NCBI GenBank assembly: GCA_026018925.1
Contig: JAKSZU010000008.1
Location: forward strand, 55,821,027-55,885,026
Length of the DNA stretch: 64,000 nucleotides
From: Tupaia tana
Lineage: Eukaryota > Chordata > Mammalia > Scandentia > Tupaiidae
Direction: 5' to 3'
In this document: positions 33,181-44,297 of the stretch, in pieces
How positions within the stretch are numbered: the first letter of the stretch is position 1
Layout of the letters: every line of letters starts with the position of its first letter
Notes under the pieces: generated by a model
Told to the model about the DNA's origin: nothing
Database searches by the model: none
What the model saw: the letters and a program-made list of their open reading frames with translations, nothing else
Position numbers and translations under genes: made by a program

Positions 33181-35429
33181 GAAATGGTGGTGCACCTCAG
33201 ACAGAAACTGAAACACCTAGGGAGAATGTGGAGCACCTGGCCAATGGACAGTTATTCCCCAATCTCACTTTGCCTCTTCTTCATGATAATCAACTGTTCC
33301 CAACTCCTTTGGATACCTGGAGCAGGTGGTAAGGGAGGGGCTAGGATCCAGAGAGGCCAGAAGGAAAGAGCAGTGGATAAAAATAAGTGTAAACATAGTT
33401 TCTAAGAGTTGAGAGGAAGGAATCTTTGGGATAGCATGCCACCTCGACTTCAGGTTTGTAGGTCTTGCAGATCCTTCAGACTTCTTCTGTCAATGTCAGT
33501 TCTAGTTTATTTTATAATACTAAATTTTATGCTTATGCAAAATCATGTGGTAAGTTTGCTTAGTCAAAAAGTCATGAGAATGCATTCGTTCCAGGCTGAA
33601 TCAAATGCAGCTTAGCTGGTCATCAAGGCCTGATGTTTATGGCACACTTGTTAGCAACTCTGAAAAACATAGAGAAGTAGGTGCTGCAGAGGAATCTGAG
33701 CTCTATCCTCCTCTTTCAATCTTTTCCATGCTGAAAAAAGCATGAATTTGTTCCCTGTACTTAAAAGGTTCCTGTAACATAAATTGCAAGTTGTTATTCT
33801 GGCATTTGCATTCTCTGACTCCAGATCTGTGCTTTTTATTCAAGCCCAAGTCTCTTCAGGCTTCAGTATTCTTCATCTAAATAGCTTCTAAAATGAGTGA
33901 AAGAACAGTTGGATCTTTAGAGGCAGCTGTCTCTCTTGCAAGTTTGGGAATCTTCATATCAAGGATCTTGCCTCTTCTGCCCTCACTGATTTTTTCCTGT
34001 TGTGACCCACATCCAACCCTGCTGCCAGGATGGCATTCCTGCCACACTCTTTCCCCAGGCTCAGAGATATAGTGAAAATGGGTCTCCCAGAGGTCTTCAA
34101 CTTCCTCCTTCTATGGATGCTACATTTTTAGGATGCAAATCCTTTGACTCAACCAAGAAAGATTACTTACTGCCTTCTTTCCTTTTCATTTAAATACATT
34201 AAAACTCTACCATCTGAGGCTTTAGTTTTGAGTACATTTTAAGGCTATTTGGAATTTAAAGATTAATCTTTCTGTCTCCTGTTTTTCTTTTACCATTCAG
34301 ATTAGTCAAAGTCCTTTCTTTGTAAGAAATTAATTATCTTTATAACTTGGGGGTAATTCATCTCCTAAAAATATTTTTGGGACACCTGCAAAGATAGAAA
34401 TACGTGCATAATATGCCAGAAGGTAAATACAGAGCCAATATTTTTAATTTTTGCACATAATTTTAGTCATTCAGCTATTCACAGGCTCGTGGTTTTTTCT
34501 AGTGCTTAAACTTTTACTAACCACACTGTGGAACGTCTCATTTCTATCAATGATTGAGAAGTAGGATTTCTTTTAGATTGCCTCTTCTAGGTAAATGGAA
34601 GTTACTAACATGGCATCAATTGTGACCAATGTCCAAATAAGCATACACAGCAAAGTGTATTTAACTGTACAACTACCCAGGGCAATCTTGGATCTGTCTT
34701 TGAAGATTTAAGAAGTCTTCTCAGTCTTATAGTTGATTGTCCATACTGGAAGAAGTAGCCTAATTATTTGAATTGCTTAGATCTGGTATTCTAAAAAAAA
34801 ATAGACATTTATTTTAAAAATACATCAACAAATGTATTGATGTATAAATGGACACATTTTTATCAGGTTAAACATTAACAGGTTAAACATTAACAGATAA
34901 GTTATTTGGCCTGAAAAATAGATAACAAGATATATATACTGAGATCTAGTTCCTTTATTTATTTATTTTTTCTAGAGTGGAGCAGAAGATGCATCAGGGA
35001 AATGTTCCCAGCTAACAATCTAGACTCTGGGGTCCCTTTTCTTTGTTTTGAGGAAGTTTTAAGTGTAGAGGCCATTAGCTCATCTTATAATCAGCCTAGT
35101 TGCTCACTTTCTTTTTCTGTCTCCAAAAGACATTTAATGCTCACATTGTTCTGACAATGTGCCAGGGATCTTCATCTGATACATTGCCGCATGAGATATT
35201 AACCAATATCCTCTCTGATTTGTTGAGTGTCTATTAATATTTTGATGAGTTGAACTCATGCCATGTAGGTTGTTAAATATTTTTAATAACATCCCAGCCT
35301 TATCAAATTGCAATAGGATAATAATTTATAATATCACCTAAAGTTTGCTTCTTTGCTTTTCTTTTCCCTTTTAGAAACTCATTGTGTTCTTGGTATTTAA
35401 TCAATTGTAAGAATATTCCAGCCTATGGA
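33181..35429. other. low-repeat stretch
   Basis: About 2.2 kb without SINEs or a supported gene. A 16-bp unit (AGGTTAAACATTAACA) is tandemly doubled near 34865-34897. Confidence 0.4.
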
Positions 35430-35639
35430 TTAGTATTAGTCAGTATGGTCTAGATTATGCTGCAACAACAAACGACTGCAAAATCTCAATGACTTAACAC
35501 ACAATAGTTTTATTTTTCACTTATGCTCTATGCCCATTGTAGTCAATGAAGGACTCTATCCCCTGTGCCAGGAAATATGCAATAACCCAGGTCAGGACAA
35601 AGTCACACATGAGCAAGGACTAGAAACCAGATCTTTATT
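35430..35639 (-). mobile_element. possible LTR end fragment, antisense
   Basis: TTAGTCAGTATGGTCTAGAT, TATGCTGCAACAACAAACGA and CAATGACTTAACACACAATA resemble the reversed 3' end of a MaLR-like LTR. Confidence 0.35.
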
Positions 35640-36080
35640 AATAACAAAAATATTTATTGACTATGTTCTAGGTGTTGAGGAGGTGAACCTACTCTTACAG
35701 AACTTGTGGTCTGCAGGAGGAAGGCGTAAGATAAACAAATAAATAACTATATATTGGATTACTGGGAATGTCATAATGTATTTTGCATAGGAAAACATAG
35801 AAAAATATGTCATGATTTTCCTGATGACCTAGTAATTTCATAATGTATCAAGTTTTATGGAGACAAATAGGGCAATGTGATAAAGGGGGGGGGGGTTAGT
35901 TTTAATAGGGGCCTCTCTGAGGAGTTAACACAAGAGCTCAGGGTTAGGTGATCTACCAGTGGTAGAAAGTTTTAGAAGTATTATCCAGGCAGAATATATA
36001 GCAAGTGCATGCACTTTAATGGAGGGAAAAAATCTTAAGTGTTTGAGAAAGGCAGTGCTTGGCATTATCTTATGCTTGGA
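35640..36080 (-). mobile_element. L2 LINE 3' region, antisense
   Basis: AATATTTATTGACTATGTTC, TTGAGGAGGTGAACCTACTC, CTGAGGAGTTAACACAAGAG and ATCCAGGCAGAATATATAGC follow the reversed LINE2 3' end. It contains an inserted MITE and a G run at about 35885-35897. Confidence 0.6.
35754..35832 (-). mobile_element. palindromic mariner-type MITE, copy 2 (79 bp)
   Basis: Reverse orientation of the 23596 copy: TTGGATTACTGGGAATGTCA at one end, TTTTGCATAGGAAAACATAG in the centre, CATGATTTTCCTGATGACCT at the other. TA flanks both ends (35752-35753 and 35833-35834). Sits inside an L2 relic. Confidence 0.7.
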
Positions 36081-36289
36081 CTAGGGTTTGGCTTTGAAAT
36101 TTTTAGGCACAGTAGTGATCACAATGCCTGTATTAGATATCTGTTACACCAAAGTTTCCCCAAAGCTGCGTGTCTGGGGGAAAAAAAAACCATATTTTTT
36201 GTTGTTATGGTTTATATGGGTAAGGAATTTGAGGGCAAATCAGGTCAGCAGTTCTTGCTTCGATTTTTTTTTCTGATGCTGCATTTGAG

Positions 36290-36670
36290 ATACAAGCTCA
36301 GGTTATAGTCATCTGAGGACTTGACTGGGCTAGCAAATCTGCTTCTAAGTTGGCTCACTCACAGGACTGGTGAGTTGGTGTTAGCTGTTGGTAAGCCATC
36401 TCTGATTCTCTCTACGTGGGCCCTTCCAGAGGACTTGAGAGTTCTTAAGATATGGTGACTGGCTTTCCCCAGAGCAAGTGACCCCCAAGAGCAGGACAAA
36501 TGCCACAATGTCTTTGGTCTGATCTTGGAAGTCACATACCATTATTTCTGCATTATTCTATTGGCCAGACAGACTAACTCTGAAACAACACAGGAGGATA
36601 CCACCCAAGATCATAAACCCCAGAGGACAGAAATTGGGGTCATACTAAAGACTGGTTTACCACAATGTGC
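36290..36670 (-). mobile_element. MLT1-type LTR, antisense
   Basis: AGTCATCTGAGGACTTGACT, GTTGGCTCACTCACAGGACT, GACTGGCTTTCCCCAGAGCA, TGCCACAATGTCTTTGGTCT, TGGAAGTCACATACCATTAT, TTCTATTGGCCAGACAGACT. Same LTR group as 5430-5960. Confidence 0.65.
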
Positions 36671-37147
36671 GAATGATTTAATCAAGGCCCAGTTTTATGT
36701 GTTCTTTACTCTTTTCTGAGTAAAGAACCATCTCCATTTAGACCATCTCCATGTAGGAAGAAGGATCCCAGAAGCTCTAGGCTTCTATTTTCAAGTCCAG
36801 AAGAAAAGGGCTTCTTTTTGCTATTATCAACAATGTAATTCCTGCAACCGATTCTCATTGACTTTGGTTGGCTTAAACCATTTCTCAACCAATGTCTATG
36901 ACCGGGATAGGGAGGCTTGGAGGCGCCAAACCCAGTTCATATACTTACTTCTATATCAGAAGCATGGTAGTGAGTCTCCCAGAGTCACATGGATTGAGAA
37001 CAAGAGGGACACAATGTCTTCAAAGGGAAACCAGAAGAAATAATAGATTCTGTGAGGGCAGAAATAATAAATGTCCACTATATCCTGTAACCTGATCTTT
37101 CTCTACTTTTTCCTTAGCTGAGTCAGCTCTTAGAAAAGTGGAAATAT
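36671..37147. other. unclassified stretch
   Basis: No gene or named repeat recognised. Confidence 0.35.
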
Positions 37148-37336
37148 GGGCATAGCAGGTAGCATGATGGTTTAGGTGCTGGACTCCCACATGGCTGACC
37201 ACAGTCCAAGTCCTATACCTGGCAACTTGTTTTCTCACTTTCCCTCTCCCTCTGTCTCTTTCTGGTAAGCACATATGCCCTATAGCAAATTAAAAATAAT
37301 AATAATAATAATAAATAAAAATTAATAAATATTCTT
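37148..37336 (+). mobile_element. tRNA-derived SINE, type D with an A-like end
   Basis: GGGCATAGCAGGTAGCATGA, GGCAACTTGTTTTCTCACTT (body deleted) but the end reads ATATGCCCTATAGCAAATTA, mixing type A and D tails, then an (AAT)n tract. Flanks AGAAAAGTGGAAA and AGAAAGTGGAAA are its target duplication. Confidence 0.85.
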
Positions 37337-37539
37337 TTTAGAAAGTGGAAAGAGATCGAAAATTCACTCTGATTGCGGTATTAAAACAACTGACGTCACA
37401 TAAAGTGTTATACCTCTTTGAAATTTAATAGATTATTACCTTAACCCCAAAGAATGAAGCTATGATGAGGTGATTTTTGACAAAATACATAGTAGTATTT
37501 TGGGATAGAGAATGAAAATGTCTTAGTGAGCCTCAAATA

Positions 37540-37870
37540 ATGCTATTTCCTAAGACAGGTACAGAAAGAGAAATACCACATGTTTTCCCTCCTATATGGA
37601 AATTGGAAAAACTGACCTCATAGAAGTGGAGATGCAGAATGATTACTGGATACTGGGAAAAATGAGGAGGTAAAACGGGGATGTTGAATATTGGAAATAA
37701 AATCATAGGTAGATTGAAGAAACAATTTATAATATTATAAAATATAATGGGGAGAATGTGATTAACAACAGCTTACTGTATTTAATGTTACAAATGGTGA
37801 AATGGGTATTCTAATTATTCTGCTGTAATCATTACTCTCCTGTACTGAAAAATCACATTGTAACAATTAG
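37540..37870 (+). mobile_element. L1 3' UTR fragment, sense
   Basis: AGAAATACCACATGTTTTCC, CCTCATAGAAGTGGAGATGC, GATTAACAACAGCTTACTGT, TCATTACTCTCCTGTACTGA and AAAATCACATTGTAAC are typical of an L1MA/L1PB-type 3' end. Confidence 0.75.
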
Positions 37871-37887
37871 TATGTTGTTATAATTTT

Positions 37888-38008
37888 TTAAGAGAATTTT
37901 TGCTATAGAATGCATGCACTCACTGGGGAGAGAGAGTGATAAATCATCCTCCAGCAGTGATGGCCACTCTGCAATCCCTTCTCCTCCATTCTCCTCTTGG
38001 GATTTGGG

Positions 38009-38051
<43 letters not shown>

Positions 38052-38146
38052 CCCAGTGTGTTTCAAGCCTCTGAGTCTGGGACTCCAATCCTGGGTGATC
38101 ATGTGGGAGTCCAGTACATTAACCACTATGACACCTGCTAGACCCA
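37888..38146 (-). mobile_element. tRNA-derived SINE, type A/B, antisense, with internal (CA)n
   Basis: AGAATTTTTGCTATAGAATG, CAATCCCTTCTCCTCCATTC, a CA expansion at 38012-38049 in the body, and CATGTGGGAGTCCAGTACAT with CACCTGCTAGACCC at the head. Confidence 0.9.
38012..38049. repeat. (CA)n inside a SINE body
   Basis: About 19 CA units at the place where other copies have GTGTGCATGCGTGCCC. Confidence 0.95.
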
Positions 38147-38177
38147 ATATGTTAATTTAAAAAATTTTGCTAGAGGG

Positions 38178-38452
38178 TGGACCAGCAGATGGCATATTGG
38201 CTACATCACTGGATTCCCATGTAGTTGACTGTGGACTGGACTCCCATGTAGTTGACTGTGGTTCGAGTCCCGAACCCAGTGGCTTAAACTCATGCCGGGC
38301 GCATGTGTGTGTGTCCAAGATCCCAAGAGGAGAATGGAGAAGGGATTGTGGCATGGCCATCCCCGCTGGGAGGTGAGTTCTCACTTTCTGTCTCTCTGTC
38401 TCTCTCTGTCTTTCTGGTGAGTTCACACGCCCTATAGCAAAAACTTTTCAAA
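38178..38452 (+). mobile_element. tRNA-derived SINE, type A, with a 27-bp internal duplication
   Basis: The segment CTGGATTCCCATGTAGTTGA plus CTGTGGA (38209-38235) is repeated at 38236-38261. It inserted into the tail side of the antisense SINE at 38457; TTTTGCTAGAGGGT occurs on both sides as target duplication. Confidence 0.9.
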
Positions 38453-38456
38453 AAAA

Positions 38457-38491
38457 TATTTTTGCTAGAGGGTATATATGCTCACTGGAGA

Positions 38492-38538
<47 letters not shown>

Positions 38539-38724
38539 TCACCACCACCACCATGGAGGATGGCCATGTTGCAATCTCTTCTCCTCCATTTCTCCTTTAG
38601 AGATTTTGACCATGCTTGCACAGGTGTCCAGTATGTTTCTCAAGCCACCAGGTCCAGAACTTTAACTTGCACAGTTGGCCAGTGGGATCCAGTTACCTTA
38701 ACCACCATGACACCAGCTGGCCCT
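38457..38724 (-). mobile_element. tRNA-derived SINE, type C, antisense
   Basis: TTTTTGCTAGAGGGTATATA, a (GA)n tract at 38496-38535, CAGTTGGCCAGTGGGATCCA, CACCAGCTGGCCC. Outer flanks ATGTTAATTTAAAA (38149) and ATGCTAATTTTTAAAA (38727) suggest its target duplication encloses the SINE at 38178. Confidence 0.85.
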
Positions 38725-38829
38725 AGGATGCTAATTTTTAAAAAGAAAAAAAAAAGACTATTTTTATAATCCGACACCTAACCATCTTCAATCTGTCCAT
38801 TTTATGTCATTTTTAAAAAACAGCTCGAT

Positions 38830-39089
38830 GGGACAGCAGATGGCGTAATGGTTATGCCACTGGACTCCCATGTAGTAGACCATGGTTTGAGTCCTGGACC
38901 CAAGGGTTTAAAACTCACACCGGATGCATGTGTATACATGCCCAACATCCAAAAAGGAGAGTGAAAGAGAAGGGATTGCAGTGTGGCTGTTCCCCTGAGG
39001 GATGATTTCTCATTTTCTGTGTCTTTCTCCCTGTCTCTCTGGCGAGCACATGTGCCCTATAGCAAAAATCTCTCTCTCAAGAAAAAGAA
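38830..39089 (+). mobile_element. tRNA-derived SINE, type A
   Basis: GGGACAGCAGATGGCGTAAT to GTGCCCTATAGCAAAAATCT. Target duplication AAACAGCTYGAT before and after. Confidence 0.9.
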
Positions 39090-39688
39090 AGAAACAGCTT
39101 GATATACATATCTAAATATATGATTTGATACATTTGACTTATGTATACACCCATGAAACCAATCAAGATAAAAAACATATCTATCAATCAACCCTAAAAG
39201 CTTCCTTGTGTTCCTTTGTAATTTCTCCATCTCATCCCACCCTCAGTCCTACCTTGGCCCCAAGCAACTTACTGGTCTGTTTTCTTTCACTACCCCTAAG
39301 TCTGTATAGCCTGGAATTTTATATAAATGACATCATACAGTATACATCTTTTCTTGTTTTGCTTTTTTCACTAAGCATAATTATGATAAAATTTATCCAT
39401 TCTGTTATATGTCACATTATTTATGTCCTTCCACTACTTGTAGAAGGACAGATCTTTCATGTAATTTGTTAATTTATCCCTAAAGTATTTTATGGTTTTT
39501 GATGTCATTGTAAGTGATATTTTTATTTTGATTTCTGATATTCATTTTGTATATTGATCTTGTGTCTTGCAACCTTGTTACATTTGTATATTCTATAACT
39601 TTTTTGTAGGTTTCATTACTACTTTATGTGGACAATCATGTCATTTGTGAATATAAATAATTTTATTACATCGTATCCCATATAGATA

Positions 39689-39693
39689 CCTTT

Positions 39694-39773
<80 letters not shown>

Positions 39774-39775
39774 TC

Positions 39776-39833
<58 letters not shown>

Positions 39834-39837
39834 CTCT

Positions 39838-39876
<39 letters not shown>

Positions 39877-39950
39877 TTCTTTCTCTCTTTTTGTTTGTTT
39901 CTTTCTCTCTTTCTCTTCCTTCCTTCCTTCCTTTCTTTCTTCTTTATTTT
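39689..39950. repeat. large (TTTC)n/(TC)n polypyrimidine microsatellite
   Basis: About 140 bp of TTTC units (one CCTTTC break), about 50 bp of TC units, then mixed CTTT/CTTC. Almost unbroken pyrimidine on the plus strand for about 260 bp. It lies inside antisense L1. Confidence 0.95.
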
Positions 39951-40041
39951 TCTTTATTTTCTTCTATTGGCTAGAATCTCTAGCACAATTGTGATTAGAA
40001 GTAGTAAGAGAAGACATTTTTTCTTTTGTTTCACTCAATCT

Positions 40042-40204
40042 TTTTTTTAAGAATTATTTATTTTATTTATTATTTTTTAATCTAACCAGAGAGAGACAGA
40101 AAGAGAAAAAGGGAAAGTGAGAAAGCAAGCTGCCAGGTCCAGAACTCGAACCATAGTTGAACGTGTGGGAGTCCAGTGCCTTAACCACCATGTCACCCAC
40201 TGCC
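40042..40204 (-). mobile_element. tRNA-derived SINE, type D, antisense
   Basis: TCTAACCAGAGAGAGACAGA, GAAAGCAAGCTGCCAGGTCC, AGAACTCGAACCATAGTTGA, CTTAACCACCATGTCACCCA. Flanked by CAYTCAATCTTT. Confidence 0.9.
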
Positions 40205-40627
40205 TTGCATTCAATCTTTGAAAGTAGTGAATAAATATTGAAAAATTGAAGGTATACAATTTTTTTTTTACCAGTAAGTATGTTAGCTGTAGTTTTTAAA
40301 TATGTAACTTGATAAAGCTTAAATAAAATTCTATTTCTGTTTTTCTATGAGTTTTTTGAAAATCAGGAGTGGATATTAGATTTTGTTCAGTACTTTTTCT
40401 GCACCTATTGAGATGATCATCTGACTTTTCTTTGTTAGTTTCCAGATATGATAAACTACATTGATGGATTTTCAAATGTTAAACCACTCTTGCTTCTGGG
40501 ATTAACCCCATTTGGTCATGATTAATGTATCTTAGAGTTTAAATTTCTAATATATTATTTAGAATTTTGTGACTATATTCATGAAGTATTTTGATCTATA
40601 GTTTATTTTCTTATAAAGCCTTTGCCT

Positions 40628-40722
40628 TTCTCTCTCCTCTCTCTCTCTCCCTTCCTCCTTGGTCAAATTAAAAATAAATAAATAAAAAATTTAAAGATAA
40701 TTCTTTAAAAATAAAAAAAGTT
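40628..40722 (+). mobile_element. type D SINE, 3' end only
   Basis: A CTCTCT tract followed by CTTGGTCAAATTAAAAATAA, the type D tail, without a head. A 5'-truncated insertion in L1. Confidence 0.6.
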
Positions 40723-40796
40723 TAAAAATTTTAGTTTGCCTTTTATTTCTTCTTTGACCCATGTATTAATCAAATATGTTAGTTTCCACAGTCTTG

Positions 40797-41067
40797 GTGG
40801 TTTTTGTTTGTTTGTTTGTTTTTGCTATAGGGTACATGCACTCGCCAGAAAGACAGAGAGAGACAGAGAGATAGAAAGCAAGAAATCACCCCCCCCCCCC
40901 AGGGGGAATGGCCATGCCGCAATCCCTTCTCCTCCATTCTCCTCTCAGTATCTTGGGCACTCATGCACAAGCGCCCGGTGTGAGTTTAAGACACCCGGTC
41001 CGGGACTTGAACCGCTGTCAGCTATATGGGAGTTCAGCAACATAGCCATTATGCTAACTGCTGATCC
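40797..41067 (-). mobile_element. tRNA-derived SINE, type A, antisense
   Basis: A TTTG-repeat tail, TTTTGCTATAGGGTACATGC, a C11 run with AGGGGG, GGGACTTGAACCGCTGTCAG, CTAACTGCTGATCCC. Target duplication CAGTCTTGG on both sides. Confidence 0.95.
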
Positions 41068-41569
41068 CAGTCTTGGGTTTTTAGAGAACTTTCCTAATTT
41101 AATTCATTCTGGTCAGAAAAGTACTTTATATAACTTGAATCCTTCTAAATGTATTCAGACTTATTTTATGGCCCACAATATGGTCTATTCTAGTAAATGT
41201 TCTGTATGCACTTGAAAAGAAAGTATATTTTGCTGATATTTTGGATGGAGTGATCTATAAGTATTAAGTCAAGTTGTTGATAATATTGTTCAAATTTCAT
41301 ATATTCTTACTGGCTTTCTGTCTCTTTGTTCTATTAATTATTGAGAAAGAAATTTCAAAATTGTTAATTTTTCTATCACTCCTTACAATTTAATCAGCTT
41401 TTCCTTCAAGTATTTTGAATCTCTTTATTAGATACAATGACATTTAAGATTATTATGTCCTTTTAATAAATTGACCCCTTTGTCAAGAAATAACTTTTCA
41501 TCCCTGAATATCTTTGTTCTTAAGTAGACTTTATCTGATATTAATATCTGATAGAGATTTGCATCTAGC

Positions 41570-41675
41570 ATGTTCCAATGCATGCAATACGTTATTTCAT
41601 CTAACCCTATAAGCAACGTGTAGGGAAATTAATTGGTAACTCATTCAAGATGGAGATTTGAACCTATCAGCCTGA
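41570..41675 (-). mobile_element. possible MIR fragment
   Basis: CGTTATTTCATCTAACCCTA, TAAGCAACGTGTAGGGAAAT, AGATGGAGATTTGAACCTAT resembles reversed MIR. Confidence 0.35.
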
Positions 41676-41691
41676 CTCTACAATCCACCTT

Positions 41692-41955
41692 TTTTTTTTT
41701 TTTAGGTTTTGTAATTGGGTGCAAGTGCTTGCCAGAGAGAGACAGAGACAGTGAGAGGGAAAGTGAGAAATCACCTCCCCCATGGGGATGGCCATGACAC
41801 AATCTCTTCTCCTTCCTTCTCCTTCTTTTCCTGGAATTTTGGGCACACGTGCACACACTCCCTGCCTGACTTTCATGTTGCCTGGTCTGGGGTTCACACT
41901 GCAGTGGACACATGGAAGTTCAGTGCCTTAACCACTATACCACCTGCTGGTTCCT
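41692..41955 (-). mobile_element. tRNA-derived SINE, type B/C, antisense
   Basis: TTTTGTAATTGGGTGCAAGT, CCCCCATGGGGATGGCCATG, TTTTGGGCACACGTGCACAC, CCTTAACCACTATACCACCT. Target duplication GAATCCACCTT-like on both sides. Confidence 0.9.
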
Positions 41956-42317
41956 AGAATCCACCTTCTTTACTAACCCATTTTTAACAGTACGTATATT
42001 GAGCTATTAAAATAAAATAATTATACTATTTGGTGAAGGAAAACTGGGAAAAGTTATTTCTGCTCTCTAAATGTATTTTCTTTTGAAGACTCACATACTA
42101 GTCCCCACTGTGAGGTTTACTTGATCTGACAGCTCGTAGAAGGCATTCACTCAGATCTCTTTAGGCATCAGCTTCCTTGGATAAGACTATTGGATTCACT
42201 TTAAAAATCAAATGTATGTTTAAGAGCCTTAACCTTACTGAGCTACATGTTATAGGCACTATATTCATACTATTTATTTTACATGACTGTGTTCTATAGT
42301 AGGTATTCTTTTTAGTT

Positions 42318-42588
42318 TTTTAGTTTGTTTGTTTGTTTTTGTAATTTGCCAGAGGGCACTTGTGTTCACCAGAGAGAGACAGAGATAAAGAGAAAATGAA
42401 AAAGTAACCCCTTGAGGAATGGACACGCCTCAATCCTTTCTCCTACGATTCTCTCTCCTTTCAGGATTTTGGGTACTCACACGCATGCCCCTGGTGTGTT
42501 CTCCCAGCCACCCGGTCCAGAACATGGACTGTATAGTCAGCCAGGTAGAATCCGGCCACTTTAGCCACCACACTACGGGCTGACCCAA
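42318..42588 (-). mobile_element. tRNA-derived SINE, type C, antisense
   Basis: AATTTGCCAGAGGGCACTTG, TTTTGGGTACTCACACGCAT, AGAATCCGGCCACTTTAGCC, CGGGCTGACCC. Target duplication AGTAGGTATTCTT at 42299-42311 and about 42591-42603. Confidence 0.9.
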
Positions 42589-42599
42589 TACAGTAGGTA

Positions 42600-42680
42600 T
42601 TCTTATTTCCCCTTTAAAAATATAGAAATTGAGGTGCAGAGTTGCACAGCCAATAAATAAGAAGGTAGGATCATAAAATC
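42600..42680 (-). mobile_element. MIR fragment
   Basis: TTATTTCCCCTTTAAAAATA, TAGAAATTGAGGTGCAGAGT, TGCACAGCCAATAAATAAGA is a reversed MIR core. Confidence 0.45.
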
Positions 42681-43679
42681 ATGTCTTTAGCACACACATT
42701 ATTTCTCTCTTCACCACACAACTCACCCATTTTAGTTTTCCTTCTATAATTCATATTTATTAAGTGTAAACATTAAAGAGTTAAGAAAATAAAATATTTA
42801 ATCTTCTAATATCTGATTTTAAATGGAAGCATATTTCTGGAGAAAGGCAATGTACCTAGGAGCTGATGCTTAGCTTGGTGAAGTTTAGAAATATCGTAGT
42901 GAGCTGTGAATTAGAATACAATTCTTCTAACCCTTATTTAGTTTAAAGGTTGATCATTTATCCACATGCTGAACCAACTGCAGTGTTTGATGCACACAAT
43001 TGCACTGTGATGTTTTGGCCAGGAGGTGGCAGTATTGTGTCACAAGCTTGGAAGAAAGTACACTCTGATTTCCATATCAATGACTGTATTTCAGAATAAC
43101 TCAGGTTTGATTCCCTCAGGTTCTCTTTCTTCACAAGCACAAGGTGACGCAGGTATTTCAGGCAGCTCTCTTAAAGCAGCAATCAGATGCCAGTTTGTGC
43201 TCCCTGAGTTCAGAGAGAAATGGACCAGCCCTCTGGAATCTGCACAGGAGTACTGGAGCCTAAGGGGAACTTCTTGGCTTCTGAAAGTGGCTGCTAGTCC
43301 CATCATTCAGAGCCACATAATGGAATGGTAGGTTCTTAAAGTGACACGGATATTACAGGAATCTCGCTTCAGTCGAGAGCTCCAGTCCACCCTTTCAGCT
43401 ACCAAGATCCCATTCAAAAAGCAAAGTGAGGTAGTAAAATAACATTCATACCAACAAAATGGTAGCAGGGTTGCTGCACAGAATATTGCTGCACAGAATG
43501 AGTTCATGGAACTTATTTGTGAGAGAGACGCTTATTGGAGAGAGAGCTCCCTACTTAGAGACTATTTGCTCTTCTTTTAGACATACTTCTGACTGTTTTC
43601 CTGGAATAAAACCGGATAAAACCCCAGCTATTTGGGGGAGGAAAAAATGTTAGAGGTAGGTGTAAAGATAGACACTAGT
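42681..43679. other. unclassified stretch
   Basis: No gene supported. A 16-bp near-repeat (TTGCTGCACAGAAT twice) lies at about 43470-43499. Confidence 0.35.
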
Positions 43680-43959
43680 TCAGAAAGCTGGTAGTAAGAC
43701 CCGACACAGAAAAGCTCAAAAAGCAGGAGGAAAGAACTGAAGACCTGGGACGGAGAGCCCCCCACTGCGGCACCGCGTTGAGCTCAGCCCAGTGGGCCCA
43801 GGGGAGAGCGTGAGCTATGTTTAGCAGGCTCAGTGGTATCAGGCAAATATGTGTACGACGCTAAAGCGATGACGCGATTTCAGTCAAAATGGGGGAAAGA
43901 GGAAAGAAGCCAACGCAGTTTCAGCGACTGGGGAAATGAGCTTCTCGCACAGTGAGAGA

Positions 43960-44108
43960 CAGTAAGAGCTTGTAACTCGGGAGGCAGGCAGACCTGGGTG
44001 CAAATCCCGGCCCGCGGAGTCTCTCAAGCACCATTTCTTTACCAATAAATGGGATTAAAGGGTTTGGGTGAGCGTTACAAGACATACCATATGCAAAGTG
44101 CTTAGCCT
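43960..44108 (+). mobile_element. MIR relic, internally deleted
   Basis: GGCAGGCAGACCTGGGTGCA, AATCCCGGCCC, then AATAAATGGGATTAAAGGGT, GCAAAGTGCTTAGCC. The middle of MIR is missing. Confidence 0.6.
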
Positions 44109-44117
44109 TTGCATCAA

Positions 44118-44142
44118 TCTCCTTTTTTTTTTTTTTTTTTTC
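44118..44142. repeat. poly-T run
   Basis: About 22 T in a row followed by CAATACC. Could be the tail of a lost antisense insertion. Confidence 0.8.
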
Positions 44143-44297
44143 AATACCGGGTAAGCACACGTGCCAATATTACCCCTGTCACGGTTGGGATTCTGGGGAT
44201 CTTGGTGTTCTCTTTCCTCCGGCATCTGGGCCCCGGGCTCTGGCAGGGACCAGCAGTGCACTGCCTCTGTGCTAACTGCAAGTGCACCAGCTCTGTG

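Larger units (their letters stand above)
39100..41560 (-). mobile_element. L1M 3' UTR and ORF2, antisense, decayed
   Basis: From 3' to 5' of the element: ATGTATACACCCATGAAACC, AATGACATCATACAGTATAC (3' region), TTTGATGTCATTGTAAGTGA, TGTGGACAATCATGTCATTT, GTTAAACCACTCTTGCTTCT, GGCCCACAATATGGTCTATT, AAGTAGACTTTATCTGATAT (ORF2). Stops throughout. Broken by a microsatellite and three SINE insertions. Confidence 0.8.

Noticed and set aside
38178-38261. repeat with a spacer, CRISPR-like at first glance
   Set aside because: Only two adjacent units without spacers, inside a SINE in a mammalian genome.
40736-41215. 159-codon open frame on the plus strand
   Set aside because: Its middle is an antisense type A SINE inside an antisense L1; no exon evidence.
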